Source: CALBJU01 sp965247125 (GTDB lineage Bacteria; Bacteroidota; Rhodothermia; Rhodothermales; UBA10348). From it: a stretch of 64,000 bases of DNA. The stretch spans positions 248,001-312,000 of the forward strand of contig CBDFGO010000003.1 in assembly GCA_965247125.1 (NCBI GenBank). The letters run 5' to 3'. Position 1 is the stretch's first letter. Every line of letters begins with the position of its first letter. A program made the translations under genes and the position numbers. Positions 53,192 through 61,562 of the stretch are shown here, piece after piece. The notes beneath the pieces are model-generated. The model had not been told where the DNA came from, did not search any database, and saw only the letters and a list, made by a program, of their open reading frames with translations.

Positions 53192-54331
53192 CTAACCGGA
53201 CGTCAGAACGTGGACCAGTCGGTCCACGTCTTCGCTGTTGTTGTAGGGAGCAAGGGATATTCGCACGCGGCCGTTTCGGGGGCTACAGCAGATTCCCTCT
53301 TGCCTGAGGTGATTGACTACAGCATCGGCCGCTCTCGAGGGATGTATCAGCGGGACAATATGTGCCGAGGCGCCAGGGTCATCCAGAGAACGAAACGCAC
53401 TCCAATCGGAGCTCACCAAAGAATCGACGAGATAATTTGCAAGCTCGAGAGCATGAGATGTCTTCTCCTGTGTCGAAAACTGTCCCAAATCCCTGAGCGA
53501 TGTCGTCAGTCCTACAAGGGAGACGTAGGACATGGTGGAGAGAGTAAATCGACGAGCCGATTGAGAAAATTCGCTCGTGGTGGCGTCAAATTGAAAGGGA
53601 TGGGGGCTGCCCATCCACCCGGCCAAAGCAGGTGTTTCGGAATACAGATGTTCGGCCACATACGATACGGCGACGCCCCCGTGTCCACCGAGCCATTTAT
53701 ATCCACTGCAGACGATGACGTCTGCGCCCCAGGAAGCCGAATCCGCGGCGTATGTACCGGCGGACTGCGTCACATCCACGATGAGTGCCGCGCCGACGCG
53801 GGAGGAAGCTGCCCGCAAACGCGGTATGTCAAGGAGGGTGCCGGTCGAAAACTGAACGTGGCTCACAGCCACAACGGAAGTGTCTTTGGTGATGCTATCG
53901 ATGAGGGCTCCCGTCAGATCGTCATCTGGCAAGTCAGAAACCCAGCTTATGGTACCCTTCCCTTCCCGCGTAGCCAGAACCCACGGTCTGGTCAGAGCAG
54001 GGAAATCGCTCGAAACCATTACCACGTTCCGAGCGGATTTATCGCCCATTAAGAAGGGGAGCTGTCCAAGTACTTCACTGGCTCCAGCTGTAATGGCGAC
54101 ACTTTCCGTCGAGCAATTGAACAGCGTTGCAGCCTCGGAGCGGAGGGATTCAAAAAACTCAACCTCGTCGACATCCATCATATGAATGTTTCCGTGCCTC
54201 GCCGAATCATCCAGGAAGGCATGCATTGCCTCGACCGCCGGCTGCCCGATGAGCCCGATGGAGGCCTGGTTGAGGTAGACCATGGACTCCAGAATGGGAT
54301 AATTTGATCTATTTACCAGCGCTTCAATCAT
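53192..54331 (-). CDS. Aminotransferase class V-fold PLP enzyme
   Basis: From the ATG at 54331 a 379-residue fold type I PLP enzyme (a TTG at 54412 would add 27 residues). Visible: YLNQASIGLIGQPAVEAM, PLP-phosphate region TAGASEVLG, PLP-binding DVTQSAGTYA and Schiff-base Lys in VCSGYKWLGGHGG. It resembles cysteine-desulfurase/isopenicillin epimerase-like members, but the active Cys of desulfurases is not seen, so a lyase or epimerase role is equally possible. It is divergent from the PadR module, with 174 bp between them. Confidence 0.9.
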   Translation of the reverse strand: MIEALVNRSNYPILESMVYLNQASIGLIGQPAVEAMHAFLDDSARHGNIHMMDVDEVEFFESLRSEAATLFNCSTESVAITAGASEVLGQLPFLMGDKSARNVVMVSSDFPALTRPWVLATREGKGTISWVSDLPDDDLTGALIDSITKDTSVVAVSHVQFSTGTLLDIPRLRAASSRVGAALIVDVTQSAGTYAADSASWGADVIVCSGYKWLGGHGGVAVSYVAEHLYSETPALAGWMGSPHPFQFDATTSEFSQSARRFTLSTMSYVSLVGLTTSLRDLGQFSTQEKTSHALELANYLVDSLVSSDWSAFRSLDDPGASAHIVPLIHPSRAADAVVNHLRQEGICCSPRNGRVRISLAPYNNSEDVDRLVHVLTSG

Positions 54332-54423
54332 AATCCGATGACGGTGCAATTCGAGCGGCAATCTAACAAATCTACACCCATTATTCGGGGCGACCGATAC
54401 AATATTCAACAAGGCCGTAACAT

Positions 54424-54448
54424 ATCTTTATATTTTGCATATAAAGAT
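54424..54448. promoter_or_regulatory. Perfect 9-bp palindrome before the second PadR gene
   Basis: ATCTTTATA (54424-54432), 7-nt spacer, TATAAAGAT (54440-54448): a perfect inverted repeat 58 bp upstream of the PadR start. As PadR regulators are usually autoregulated by AT-rich dyads near their promoter, this is a good operator candidate. It differs in sequence from the dyad before the other PadR gene. Confidence 0.55.
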
Positions 54449-54505
54449 TTTCACAGACGGTTCTCGCGGAAGACTTCTGCCGTCTGACCATCGAAAAGGC
54501 TGTCA

Positions 54506-54841
54506 ATGCGCGGAGCACACATAGGAGAATTCGAAGAACTGGTCCTTATGGCAGTCGCTGTCTTGGACGGAGAAGGGTATGGTCTCGTCGTTCGAAATTT
54601 TCTCTTCGAGCAAACAGGCCGCAAAGTCGCGCTTGGTGCGATTCATGCGACCCTTTATCGACTGCAGGACAAGGGTATGCTCGATTCAGAAATGGAAGGA
54701 GCCACTGAAAAACGAGGTGGCCGCCGCAAGCGCATGTTCAGACTAACAAATGTAGGCTTGGAATCGATTCGAGCCACTCGCACAGCCCGGGAACGGGTAT
54801 GGGCGCTGATGCCACAGTCACTGCGGCCGAGCAGCATTTAG
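54506..54841 (+). CDS. PadR family transcriptional regulator
   Basis: A 111-residue winged-helix protein: FEELVLMAVAVLDGEGYGLVVRNFLFEQTGRKVALGAIHATLYRLQDKGMLDSEM, wing (RGGRRKRMFRLTNVGLESI) and a short C-terminal region. It belongs to the group that precedes permease-prefix-domain FtsX proteins and is directly followed by one. Confidence 0.93.
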   Translation: MRGAHIGEFEELVLMAVAVLDGEGYGLVVRNFLFEQTGRKVALGAIHATLYRLQDKGMLDSEMEGATEKRGGRRKRMFRLTNVGLESIRATRTARERVWALMPQSLRPSSI

Positions 54842-57441
54842 TGAGTCGAGAGCATCGCATATCACCCCGCGCGGCGAACCGCTTTTTAGAGTGGTTCTGC
54901 AGATCCGAGCTCGACGAGGAAGTACGAGGAGATCTTGAGGAAGCGTATTTCGCCGATGTCAAGCGGCGTGGTGCAGTAAAAGCTCGCCTATCGTACTGGG
55001 CAGAAGTCATCTTATTCATTCGATCTCACACGATTCGTCGCAGAGATCAGGCAACGACCAGAGGGAGTGTCATGTGGAAAAATTATATCACCGTTGCTAT
55101 GCGTTCCTTACGGAAGCAAAAATCGTACTCGGCCATCAATCTGGTGGGCCTGGCGGTTGGTCTCGGCTGCACATTCTTAATAATGATGTTCGTCGCAGAC
55201 GAACATCATTATGATCTCTATCATGCTGATGCGGGCCAGATCTATCGCATGGTCGGGGCAAATTCGGGCGAATATGACGGTATAGCAAAGGTTAACGGAG
55301 CCTGGGGTGTCAACGCCGCCGAGCAAATTCCTTCTATTGAGGCGGTCGCTCGATTCATGTTTTTTGGCCAGGCCCGATTTCAGATTGATGACAGGAAAGA
55401 ATACGTTTACGGTGGATTGTACGCAGATTCCACCACGTTCGACGTCTTTTCGTGGGACGTACTCGTGGGAGATCCGGCTACGGCACTGATAGAACCACGA
55501 TCGCTCGTCCTGACAAAGAGTTTAGCAGAGTCGTGGTTTGGAGATGAGGATCCGCGCGGTCGACATATTCTGATCGATGGTCAGGACGAATACACGGTCA
55601 CGGCAGTGATGGAAGACGTGCCGCTCAATTCTCACTTCGATTTTAATTTTCTAGCCTCCATGTCTGGCTATACGGGAGATCGACACGACGATTGGGTGAC
55701 GCGGAATCAGTACTACACGTATCTGAAGTTGCATCCGAATTCAGATGTTGAGGCGACGGCGGACGCGAGCACGAAAATGCTCGCGGAAAACATGAGCGCA
55801 GAACAGGCCATGATCTTCGGCGAGGTAGGATTACAACCGCTGAAGGATATTTATCTGCGCTCGAACATGTTTAGAGAAATCTCTTCCTTGGGCAATCAGA
55901 GAACGGTTACGGTCTTCATGTTGATGGCCATCTTCATACTTCTGATTGCCGCAGTTAATTTTATCAATCTGTCCACGGCTCGTTCATCACTGCGGGCGCG
56001 AGAGGTTGGCGTACGAAAAAGTCTGGGTGCGCGGCGCGGCAAGTTGATTGGCCAGTTTCTATCCGAGTCGATAGTCACTGTATTTATGGCTTCTATTATC
56101 GGTCTTGGACTGGTCGTTCTTTTTATGACGCCATTCAACGAGATGGCTGGTAAGTCCTTTACTCTTTCGGCACTGTTTACCCCTTCAGTGGTTTTTTGGA
56201 CGTTCACGACGCTCGTGAGCGTGGGTTTGATCGCAGGGATCTATCCAGCTTTTGTCCTCTCGTCCTTCAGCCCGGCCAGAGTAATCAAGGGTGCGGTGAC
56301 CGCGAGAGGCGCTGTGGGATTTAGAAAGGGATTGGTAGCACTGCAATTCGTCATTTCTGCCGCGCTCATACTTGGAACTGGCATCGTGTCAGATCAGCTT
56401 GAATACATCCAGGAGCGGCCGCTCGGCTTTGATCGCGACAACATTCTTGGAATTCCTTTCCAGGACAACGGCTTGCAGCCGAACTACTATGCCATACGGG
56501 ATGAGATGGCTCGCGTGCCCGGTGTTGAAAGTATTGCGATATCGGCGAATCGACCCGGAGGAAGCGATTACGGAATTCCCATTGAGATACCAGGCCTCAC
56601 CCGCGCCGAAACACCATCGGCCAGGATGCTGGTAGCTGATTTGGGTTTTGTGGGGGTCTACCGGATGGAAATGGCTTCAGGCCGTGACTTCGAGGTAGAC
56701 CGGCCTGCAGACAAAGAGACGGGATTGCTGATCAATGAAGAGATGGCCCGAATGCTCAATTGGGATGATCCTATTGGAAAACAGATCACCATGCCGGCTA
56801 TCGGGCGAGAATTCGAAGTGATAGGAGTGCTTCAGAATTTTCACTATCGATCACTTCACGAATCCATTGCTCCGCTTATTCTTTTCATGGCACCGGACGA
56901 ATGGTATTCCCGCCTCAACGTTCGGATCAATCCGGCCAACATGGACGAGACCATAGAGGCCCTGGGAGCAATTTATGAGCGCTACGACGTGAACAACACG
57001 TTCTCTTATTCTTTCATGGACCAGATGCTGGACACGCTCTATTCGGAAGATCGAAGGACCGAAGAGCTCCTCAACGTCTTTACGTTCCTGGCAATAATGA
57101 TTGCCTGCCTGGGTCTCTTTGGGCTGGCCGCATTTACGGCGGAGCGACGGAAGGCCGAAATCGGAGTTCGCAAGGTTTTGGGAGCTTCCGAGATGGGCAT
57201 CATCATGTTACTCACGAAAGAAACAGCCACGCTTGTCAGCATCGCACTCGTAATCGCCATCCCAGCTGCCCTCTATTTTGGCACTGACTGGCTCGAATCC
57301 TATACCTACGCCGGTGGGATTGATGTGCTCACGCTGGGGCTCGGCTCGCTTATGGCGATGGGTCTGGCAATCGCAGCGACCGGTGCTCAGGCATGGAGGG
57401 CCTCTCGGCTGGATCCAGTGAAGGCTATTCGTGTCGATTGA
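54841..57441 (+). CDS. FtsX/MacB-type permease with N-terminal prefix domain 2 (orphan)
   Basis: About 866 residues from a GTG at 54841 that overlaps the PadR stop by one base (TAGTG); an ATG at 54799 is also possible and would add 14 residues. The prefix domain is AANRFLEWFCRSELDEEVRGDLEEAYFADVKRRGAVKARLSYWAEVI (read in parts: FLEWFCRSE, EEVRGDLEE, KARLSYWAEV). Two FtsX repeats follow: first helix (INLVGLAVGLGCTFLIMMFVA), motifs NLSTARSSLRAREVGVRKSLGA and FTAERRKAEIGVRKVLGA, end SRLDPVKAIRVD. No ATPase is adjacent. It pairs with the PadR gene just upstream, a repeat of the 36.6-39.6 kb module. Confidence 0.92.
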   Translation: MSREHRISPRAANRFLEWFCRSELDEEVRGDLEEAYFADVKRRGAVKARLSYWAEVILFIRSHTIRRRDQATTRGSVMWKNYITVAMRSLRKQKSYSAINLVGLAVGLGCTFLIMMFVADEHHYDLYHADAGQIYRMVGANSGEYDGIAKVNGAWGVNAAEQIPSIEAVARFMFFGQARFQIDDRKEYVYGGLYADSTTFDVFSWDVLVGDPATALIEPRSLVLTKSLAESWFGDEDPRGRHILIDGQDEYTVTAVMEDVPLNSHFDFNFLASMSGYTGDRHDDWVTRNQYYTYLKLHPNSDVEATADASTKMLAENMSAEQAMIFGEVGLQPLKDIYLRSNMFREISSLGNQRTVTVFMLMAIFILLIAAVNFINLSTARSSLRAREVGVRKSLGARRGKLIGQFLSESIVTVFMASIIGLGLVVLFMTPFNEMAGKSFTLSALFTPSVVFWTFTTLVSVGLIAGIYPAFVLSSFSPARVIKGAVTARGAVGFRKGLVALQFVISAALILGTGIVSDQLEYIQERPLGFDRDNILGIPFQDNGLQPNYYAIRDEMARVPGVESIAISANRPGGSDYGIPIEIPGLTRAETPSARMLVADLGFVGVYRMEMASGRDFEVDRPADKETGLLINEEMARMLNWDDPIGKQITMPAIGREFEVIGVLQNFHYRSLHESIAPLILFMAPDEWYSRLNVRINPANMDETIEALGAIYERYDVNNTFSYSFMDQMLDTLYSEDRRTEELLNVFTFLAIMIACLGLFGLAAFTAERRKAEIGVRKVLGASEMGIIMLLTKETATLVSIALVIAIPAALYFGTDWLESYTYAGGIDVLTLGLGSLMAMGLAIAATGAQAWRASRLDPVKAIRVD

Positions 57442-57581
57442 TTCTCCCATTTACCCAGATTCGGTGCGCTCGCTTGCGCTTCCTTTTCTTCCCAAAAAAG
57501 TCCGGCTCCAGATCGTGCGAAGAAAATGGAGGAGCGCTATGTTGTAGAGGTCCCACCTCACCTTGTTGTTGGCGTTCCTAG

Positions 57582-59234
57582 ATGGCTAAACCTGTTATTC
57601 TGTCGGTTGACGACGACCCTCAAGTCCTGAAGGCTGTTGTGCGTGATTTAAGGCGTCACTACGGACGGGAATACCGAATTCTTCAATCCACAGATGGTCC
57701 TTCGGCTCTGGAGGCGTTGGATGAACTGAAGGTGCGGGGTGAACACGTGGCCATGGTGCTCTCTGATCAGAGGATGCCGGGAATGGACGGTACGCGCGTG
57801 CTGCACGAGACGATATCCCGTTATCCGAGCGCAAAGCGCGCATTACTCACGGCCTACAGCGACATCGACGCGGCCATCGCCGCAATCAACGAATCTCACA
57901 TAGACTATTATTTACTCAAACCGTGGGATCCACCCGAAGAAAAACTGTACCCGGTGCTCACGGATCTACTTGAAGACTGGCAGGCAAGTTTTCGACCAGG
58001 TTTTGAGGGGGTCCGGATTGTCGGCGATAGATGGTCAGCCCTCGGGCATCAGCTTCGGGACTTTCTAGCAAGAAGCCACATTCCGTACACTTTTCTGGAT
58101 GTGGAGACCTCAGACGAAGCGGGCGAGTTGATTGGAGCGGGTGATGGAGCGTGGGATCTTCCGCTTGTGATTCTCCCCGGAGGAGAGCGCATGTTCAAAC
58201 CGACCCTCGCGGAAGTGGCCGAAAAAATGGGCCTCCAGACGAAAGCTGATCGACCATTTTACGATCTGGCCATCGTCGGGGCAGGACCAGCCGGTCTTGC
58301 CACCGCCGTCTACAGCGGATCGGAAGGGCTGGCAACCATTTTGATCGAAAAGGAAGCCCCGGGTGGGCAGGCTGGGACATCAAGTCGAATCGAAAATTAT
58401 CTCGGATTTCCTGCTGGTTTGTCCGGAGCGGATCTGGCTCGTCGCGCGGTCACCCAGGCGCGAAAGTTCGAAGTTGAGATTCTGAGCCCACAGGCTGTGA
58501 CAGCATTGAGGGTGGAGGGGCCGTACCGACATCTGGATATGGGGGACGGCTCGGTAATAAGCTGTCATTCGCTGATGCTGTCCATGGGGGTCGAATGGAG
58601 GAAGCCTCCCGCAGATGGAGCTGAGAAGCTTCAAGATCGCGGTATCTATTATGGTGCCGCACTGACAGAAGCGCAGCGTTGTGTAGGTGATGTCGTGTAC
58701 ACCGTCGGAGCTGGAAACTCGGCCGGTCAGGCGGCCATCTACTTCGCACAATATGCCGCATCGGTGGTAATGCTGGTGCGGGGCTCGTCTATCGAGGCCA
58801 AAATGTCACAATATCTTGTCGATCGCATCAACGCCACAGAAAACATCGAAGTGAAGCTTCACACCGAGATTTCCGAATGTCATGGAGAGGAAAGGCTTGA
58901 AGAAATCGATCTCCGAAACGTCACGGACAAGAGTGTAGAGCGTGCGGATGCTAATCGCGTGTTCATTTTTATCGGGGCGGCGCCACACACTGAGTGGCTG
59001 GATGGTCAGATTGCATGTGACGATCACGGATTTATTCTGACCGGCACAGATCTGAAAGAGGAGCACCTGAAGGGCTGGCCCCTGGAGCGAGCTCCCTACC
59101 TTCTGGAGACGAGCGTACCGGGAATATTCGCATCAGGAGACGTTCGACACGAATCCATTAAGCGCGTCGCATCTGCCGTTGGGGAAGGATCGGTCTCAGT
59201 CCATTTCGTGCATCGACACCTGGCCACCCTCTGA
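57582..59234 (+). CDS. Response regulator fused to thioredoxin-reductase-like flavoprotein
   Basis: A 550-residue fusion. Residues 1-125: receiver domain with acidic pair LSVDDD, phospho-acceptor Asp in LSDQRMPGMDG and the KPWDPP end typical of RpfG-like receivers. Residues about 130-215: a glutaredoxin-like linker domain with no CPxC (SHIPYTFLDVE, LVILPGGERMFKPT). From about 222: FAD domain (LAIVGAGPAGLATAVYSGSE), NAD(P) domain (VVYTVGAGNSAGQAAIYFAQYA) and FAD closure (GIFASGDVRHESIKRVASAVGEGS). The CxxC of thioredoxin reductases is missing: the corresponding stretch is IYYGAALTEAQRC. It is followed 9 bp later by a cNMP-domain histidine kinase. Confidence 0.92.
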   Translation: MAKPVILSVDDDPQVLKAVVRDLRRHYGREYRILQSTDGPSALEALDELKVRGEHVAMVLSDQRMPGMDGTRVLHETISRYPSAKRALLTAYSDIDAAIAAINESHIDYYLLKPWDPPEEKLYPVLTDLLEDWQASFRPGFEGVRIVGDRWSALGHQLRDFLARSHIPYTFLDVETSDEAGELIGAGDGAWDLPLVILPGGERMFKPTLAEVAEKMGLQTKADRPFYDLAIVGAGPAGLATAVYSGSEGLATILIEKEAPGGQAGTSSRIENYLGFPAGLSGADLARRAVTQARKFEVEILSPQAVTALRVEGPYRHLDMGDGSVISCHSLMLSMGVEWRKPPADGAEKLQDRGIYYGAALTEAQRCVGDVVYTVGAGNSAGQAAIYFAQYAASVVMLVRGSSIEAKMSQYLVDRINATENIEVKLHTEISECHGEERLEEIDLRNVTDKSVERADANRVFIFIGAAPHTEWLDGQIACDDHGFILTGTDLKEEHLKGWPLERAPYLLETSVPGIFASGDVRHESIKRVASAVGEGSVSVHFVHRHLATL

Positions 59235-59243
59235 CGGCTTCCG

Positions 59244-60611
59244 ATGATTACGATAGCCGATCTTCAAGCAATCCCCGAGCTTTCCGATCTCGAAACGAAG
59301 GATCTCGAGTGGCTCCGTGAACACTGCAGCGAGCAGATAATGGAGCCCGGCGACGCATTTTGGCAGGAAGGAGAGCCCATTGAGGACATGTTTATTGTTT
59401 TCTCAGGGGCCGTTCAGTTTCACATTCGTCAGGCGGGTCAACTGCGACTTTTTGATACCTGGCGCAAGGGCAGAATCCTGGGTGTGCTTCCGTATTCGAG
59501 GATGACTCACGTCACAGGAAAATTTGATGTGATCGAGCCCACTCGTGTCGGTCTCGTGCACAAGTCCCACTTTCGAGAAATGCTCTACCAAATTCCGCAG
59601 CTGGGACAGCGACTGATTGGGCTGATGTCTGACAGGGTCCGATCCGCGGCACGAACCGATCAGGAGCGGGAGAAGATGCTCGCCCTCGGGAAATTGTCCG
59701 CCGGACTCACACACGAACTGAACAATCCTGCGGCAGCCGTAAAACGATCTGCGGAAGCGCTGCAGGAAAGGCTGGATCAGATTCCCCAATTGGTGGATAA
59801 TCTGAATCGACACGGTGTGACTCCGGGAAAGCTTGTCGTTTCATCATCTGATGATTCCTCGACCGCGAGTCTCTCGACAGTCCGGCAGGCGGAGCAGGAG
59901 GATGCAGTCATTGAGTGGTTGGAAGAGCGCGGAATCGAAAAGTCCTTGGAGATGGGACCTGCATTGGTTGAAGCGGGTATGGGCCCCGCCGATCTCGATA
60001 TCTTGACGATGGATATGCAGGATACAGCTATCCCAGATGCGCTTTTCTGGGTAACTAATCACATTGCGGCACAACAACTTGTGGAGGAAATTCAGACCTC
60101 TGCAGAGCGCATTTCCGGACTGATTGCTTCAGTGAAGTCCTATTCCCACATGGACAAGTCTACCGAGAGGCAAGCGACGGATGTTGTGAAAGGACTTGAA
60201 TCAACCCTCACTATGCTGGGTCACAAGATCAAACAGAAAAACCTTTCCGTGGAGCGTCGATTTGCACCAGACCTCCTGGCAATATCAGCGTACACGGGTG
60301 AATTGAACCAGGTCTGGACCAACGTACTCGACAATGCTATCGATGCTGCTCCTGAGGGCGGTCAGCTGGAAGTAGCCGTAAATGTGGAAGGAAAAAGTCT
60401 GGTGATTCGCATCATTGATGATGGATCAGGTATTTCCGATGACGTGCTTCCGCGAATATTTGAACCCTTCTTTACGACCAAAGATGTGGGCGAGGGTACC
60501 GGCGTCGGGCTTGAAATTGTCCACCGCATCGTGACCCAACAGCATTCCGGAAAAATCGAGGTCAAATCTGAGCCTGGAAGAACCGAATTCATAATCGGCC
60601 TCCCGTTCTAG
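59244..60611 (+). CDS. Cyclic-nucleotide-binding-domain histidine kinase
   Basis: A 455-residue cytoplasmic sensor kinase. N-terminal cNMP-type domain (DAFWQEGEPIEDMFIVFSGAVQFHI), then a HisKA domain with phospho-acceptor His in LSAGLTHELNNPAAAVKRS, and the HATPase with NVLDNAIDAAPEGG, DDGSGISDDVLPRIFEPFFTTK and GEGTGVGLEIVHRIV. No membrane helices. The 9-bp gap from the preceding regulator/flavoprotein gene indicates a cognate pair. It is convergent with clpP. Confidence 0.94.
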   Translation: MITIADLQAIPELSDLETKDLEWLREHCSEQIMEPGDAFWQEGEPIEDMFIVFSGAVQFHIRQAGQLRLFDTWRKGRILGVLPYSRMTHVTGKFDVIEPTRVGLVHKSHFREMLYQIPQLGQRLIGLMSDRVRSAARTDQEREKMLALGKLSAGLTHELNNPAAAVKRSAEALQERLDQIPQLVDNLNRHGVTPGKLVVSSSDDSSTASLSTVRQAEQEDAVIEWLEERGIEKSLEMGPALVEAGMGPADLDILTMDMQDTAIPDALFWVTNHIAAQQLVEEIQTSAERISGLIASVKSYSHMDKSTERQATDVVKGLESTLTMLGHKIKQKNLSVERRFAPDLLAISAYTGELNQVWTNVLDNAIDAAPEGGQLEVAVNVEGKSLVIRIIDDGSGISDDVLPRIFEPFFTTKDVGEGTGVGLEIVHRIVTQQHSGKIEVKSEPGRTEFIIGLPF

Positions 60612-60648
60612 AGTAGTGCTTTCGCCGGCGTTCTTTGTCGTTCCCATT

Positions 60649-60676
60649 CCCGAGCCCGAGCCTGAGCCCGAGCCCG
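60649..60676. repeat. Short GAGCCC hexamer repeat
   Basis: About four and a half imperfect copies of a CCGAGC/GAGCCC hexamer lie just after the kinase stop and before the clpP stop. On the minus strand a short dyad GGACTAAGTCC followed by CTTTTTT lies between it and clpP and may be a weak clpP terminator. Confidence 0.6.
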
Positions 60677-60688
60677 CAAAAAAGGGAC

Positions 60689-61390
60689 TTAGTCCGACTT
60701 CTTCTTCTTGGTGGAAGTGGCGCGGATGAGCACGTTATCAATGAGACCATAATCCTTGGCCTCAGTCGCACTCATCCAATAGTCGCGGTCTCCATCTGAT
60801 TGGATCTTATCTGCCTTTTGACCCGTGTGCTTCGCGAGAATACTGTACAGGCTGTTCTTCATTTTCATGATCTCGCGTGCCTGAATTTCGATATCCGATG
60901 CTTGGCCCTGGGCGCCGCCCATAGGCTGGTGCACCATAATCCGCGAGTTCGGAAGGGCGGCGCGTTTTTCCTTCGATCCGGCTGCCAACAAAACGGCGCC
61001 CATGGACGCTGCGAGTCCCACACAAATTGTGGACACATCACAAGTGATGTACTGCATGGTGTCGTAAATGGCCAGACCACTGTCTATGGATCCACCCGGA
61101 GAATTGACATAAATATTTATATCCCTCTCAGGGTCGTCCGAAGCGAGGTAGAGCAATTGGGCGACCATGAGGTTAGCCACGGCATCATTGATGGGCGTAC
61201 CCAGCATGATGATGCGTTCCTTCAGCAGCCTGCTGAAAATGTCGTATGCACGCTCACCGCGGCTCGACTGCTCGACCACCATGGGTACGAGTTGCGCCAT
61301 CGGAGCGTCCTGAAACGGCGCACTGTGGATGCTGCTAGGTAGCGTGGTGCTGCTGAGGCTTTTGGAGAACTTTAAAAAATCGTCGACCAT
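60689..61390 (-). CDS. clpP: ATP-dependent Clp protease proteolytic subunit
   Basis: A 233-residue serine peptidase. Nucleophile Ser in VGLAASMGAVLLA, His in RIMVHQPMGGAQG, and the Asp in QSDGDRDYWMSA; oligomer-forming segment INIYVNSPGGSIDSGLAIYDTMQYI. The N-terminal extension of about 30 residues may be a propeptide; an internal ATG at 61300 (MAQLVPMVVEQSSRGERAYD) could be the true start. It degrades tagged or misfolded proteins with ClpX/ClpA, whose genes are not next to it. Order tig-clpP is classical. Confidence 0.96.
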   Translation of the reverse strand: MVDDFLKFSKSLSSTTLPSSIHSAPFQDAPMAQLVPMVVEQSSRGERAYDIFSRLLKERIIMLGTPINDAVANLMVAQLLYLASDDPERDINIYVNSPGGSIDSGLAIYDTMQYITCDVSTICVGLAASMGAVLLAAGSKEKRAALPNSRIMVHQPMGGAQGQASDIEIQAREIMKMKNSLYSILAKHTGQKADKIQSDGDRDYWMSATEAKDYGLIDNVLIRATSTKKKKSD

Positions 61391-61562
61391 CGATACGCTG
61401 GATTGAAGTTTCGGGGGTGCCGGAGGCGATAATAAGTTGTCGAACCAGTGCTGTTATCGGCTGGTTCCACGAAAGGCTAAGGAGAGAAATGACGGAGCTG
61501 GAGTCAGCAAAGAGGTCACTTTCGAAGGAGAATGTTTTGGGGCGATATCCGCCGTTTGGACC

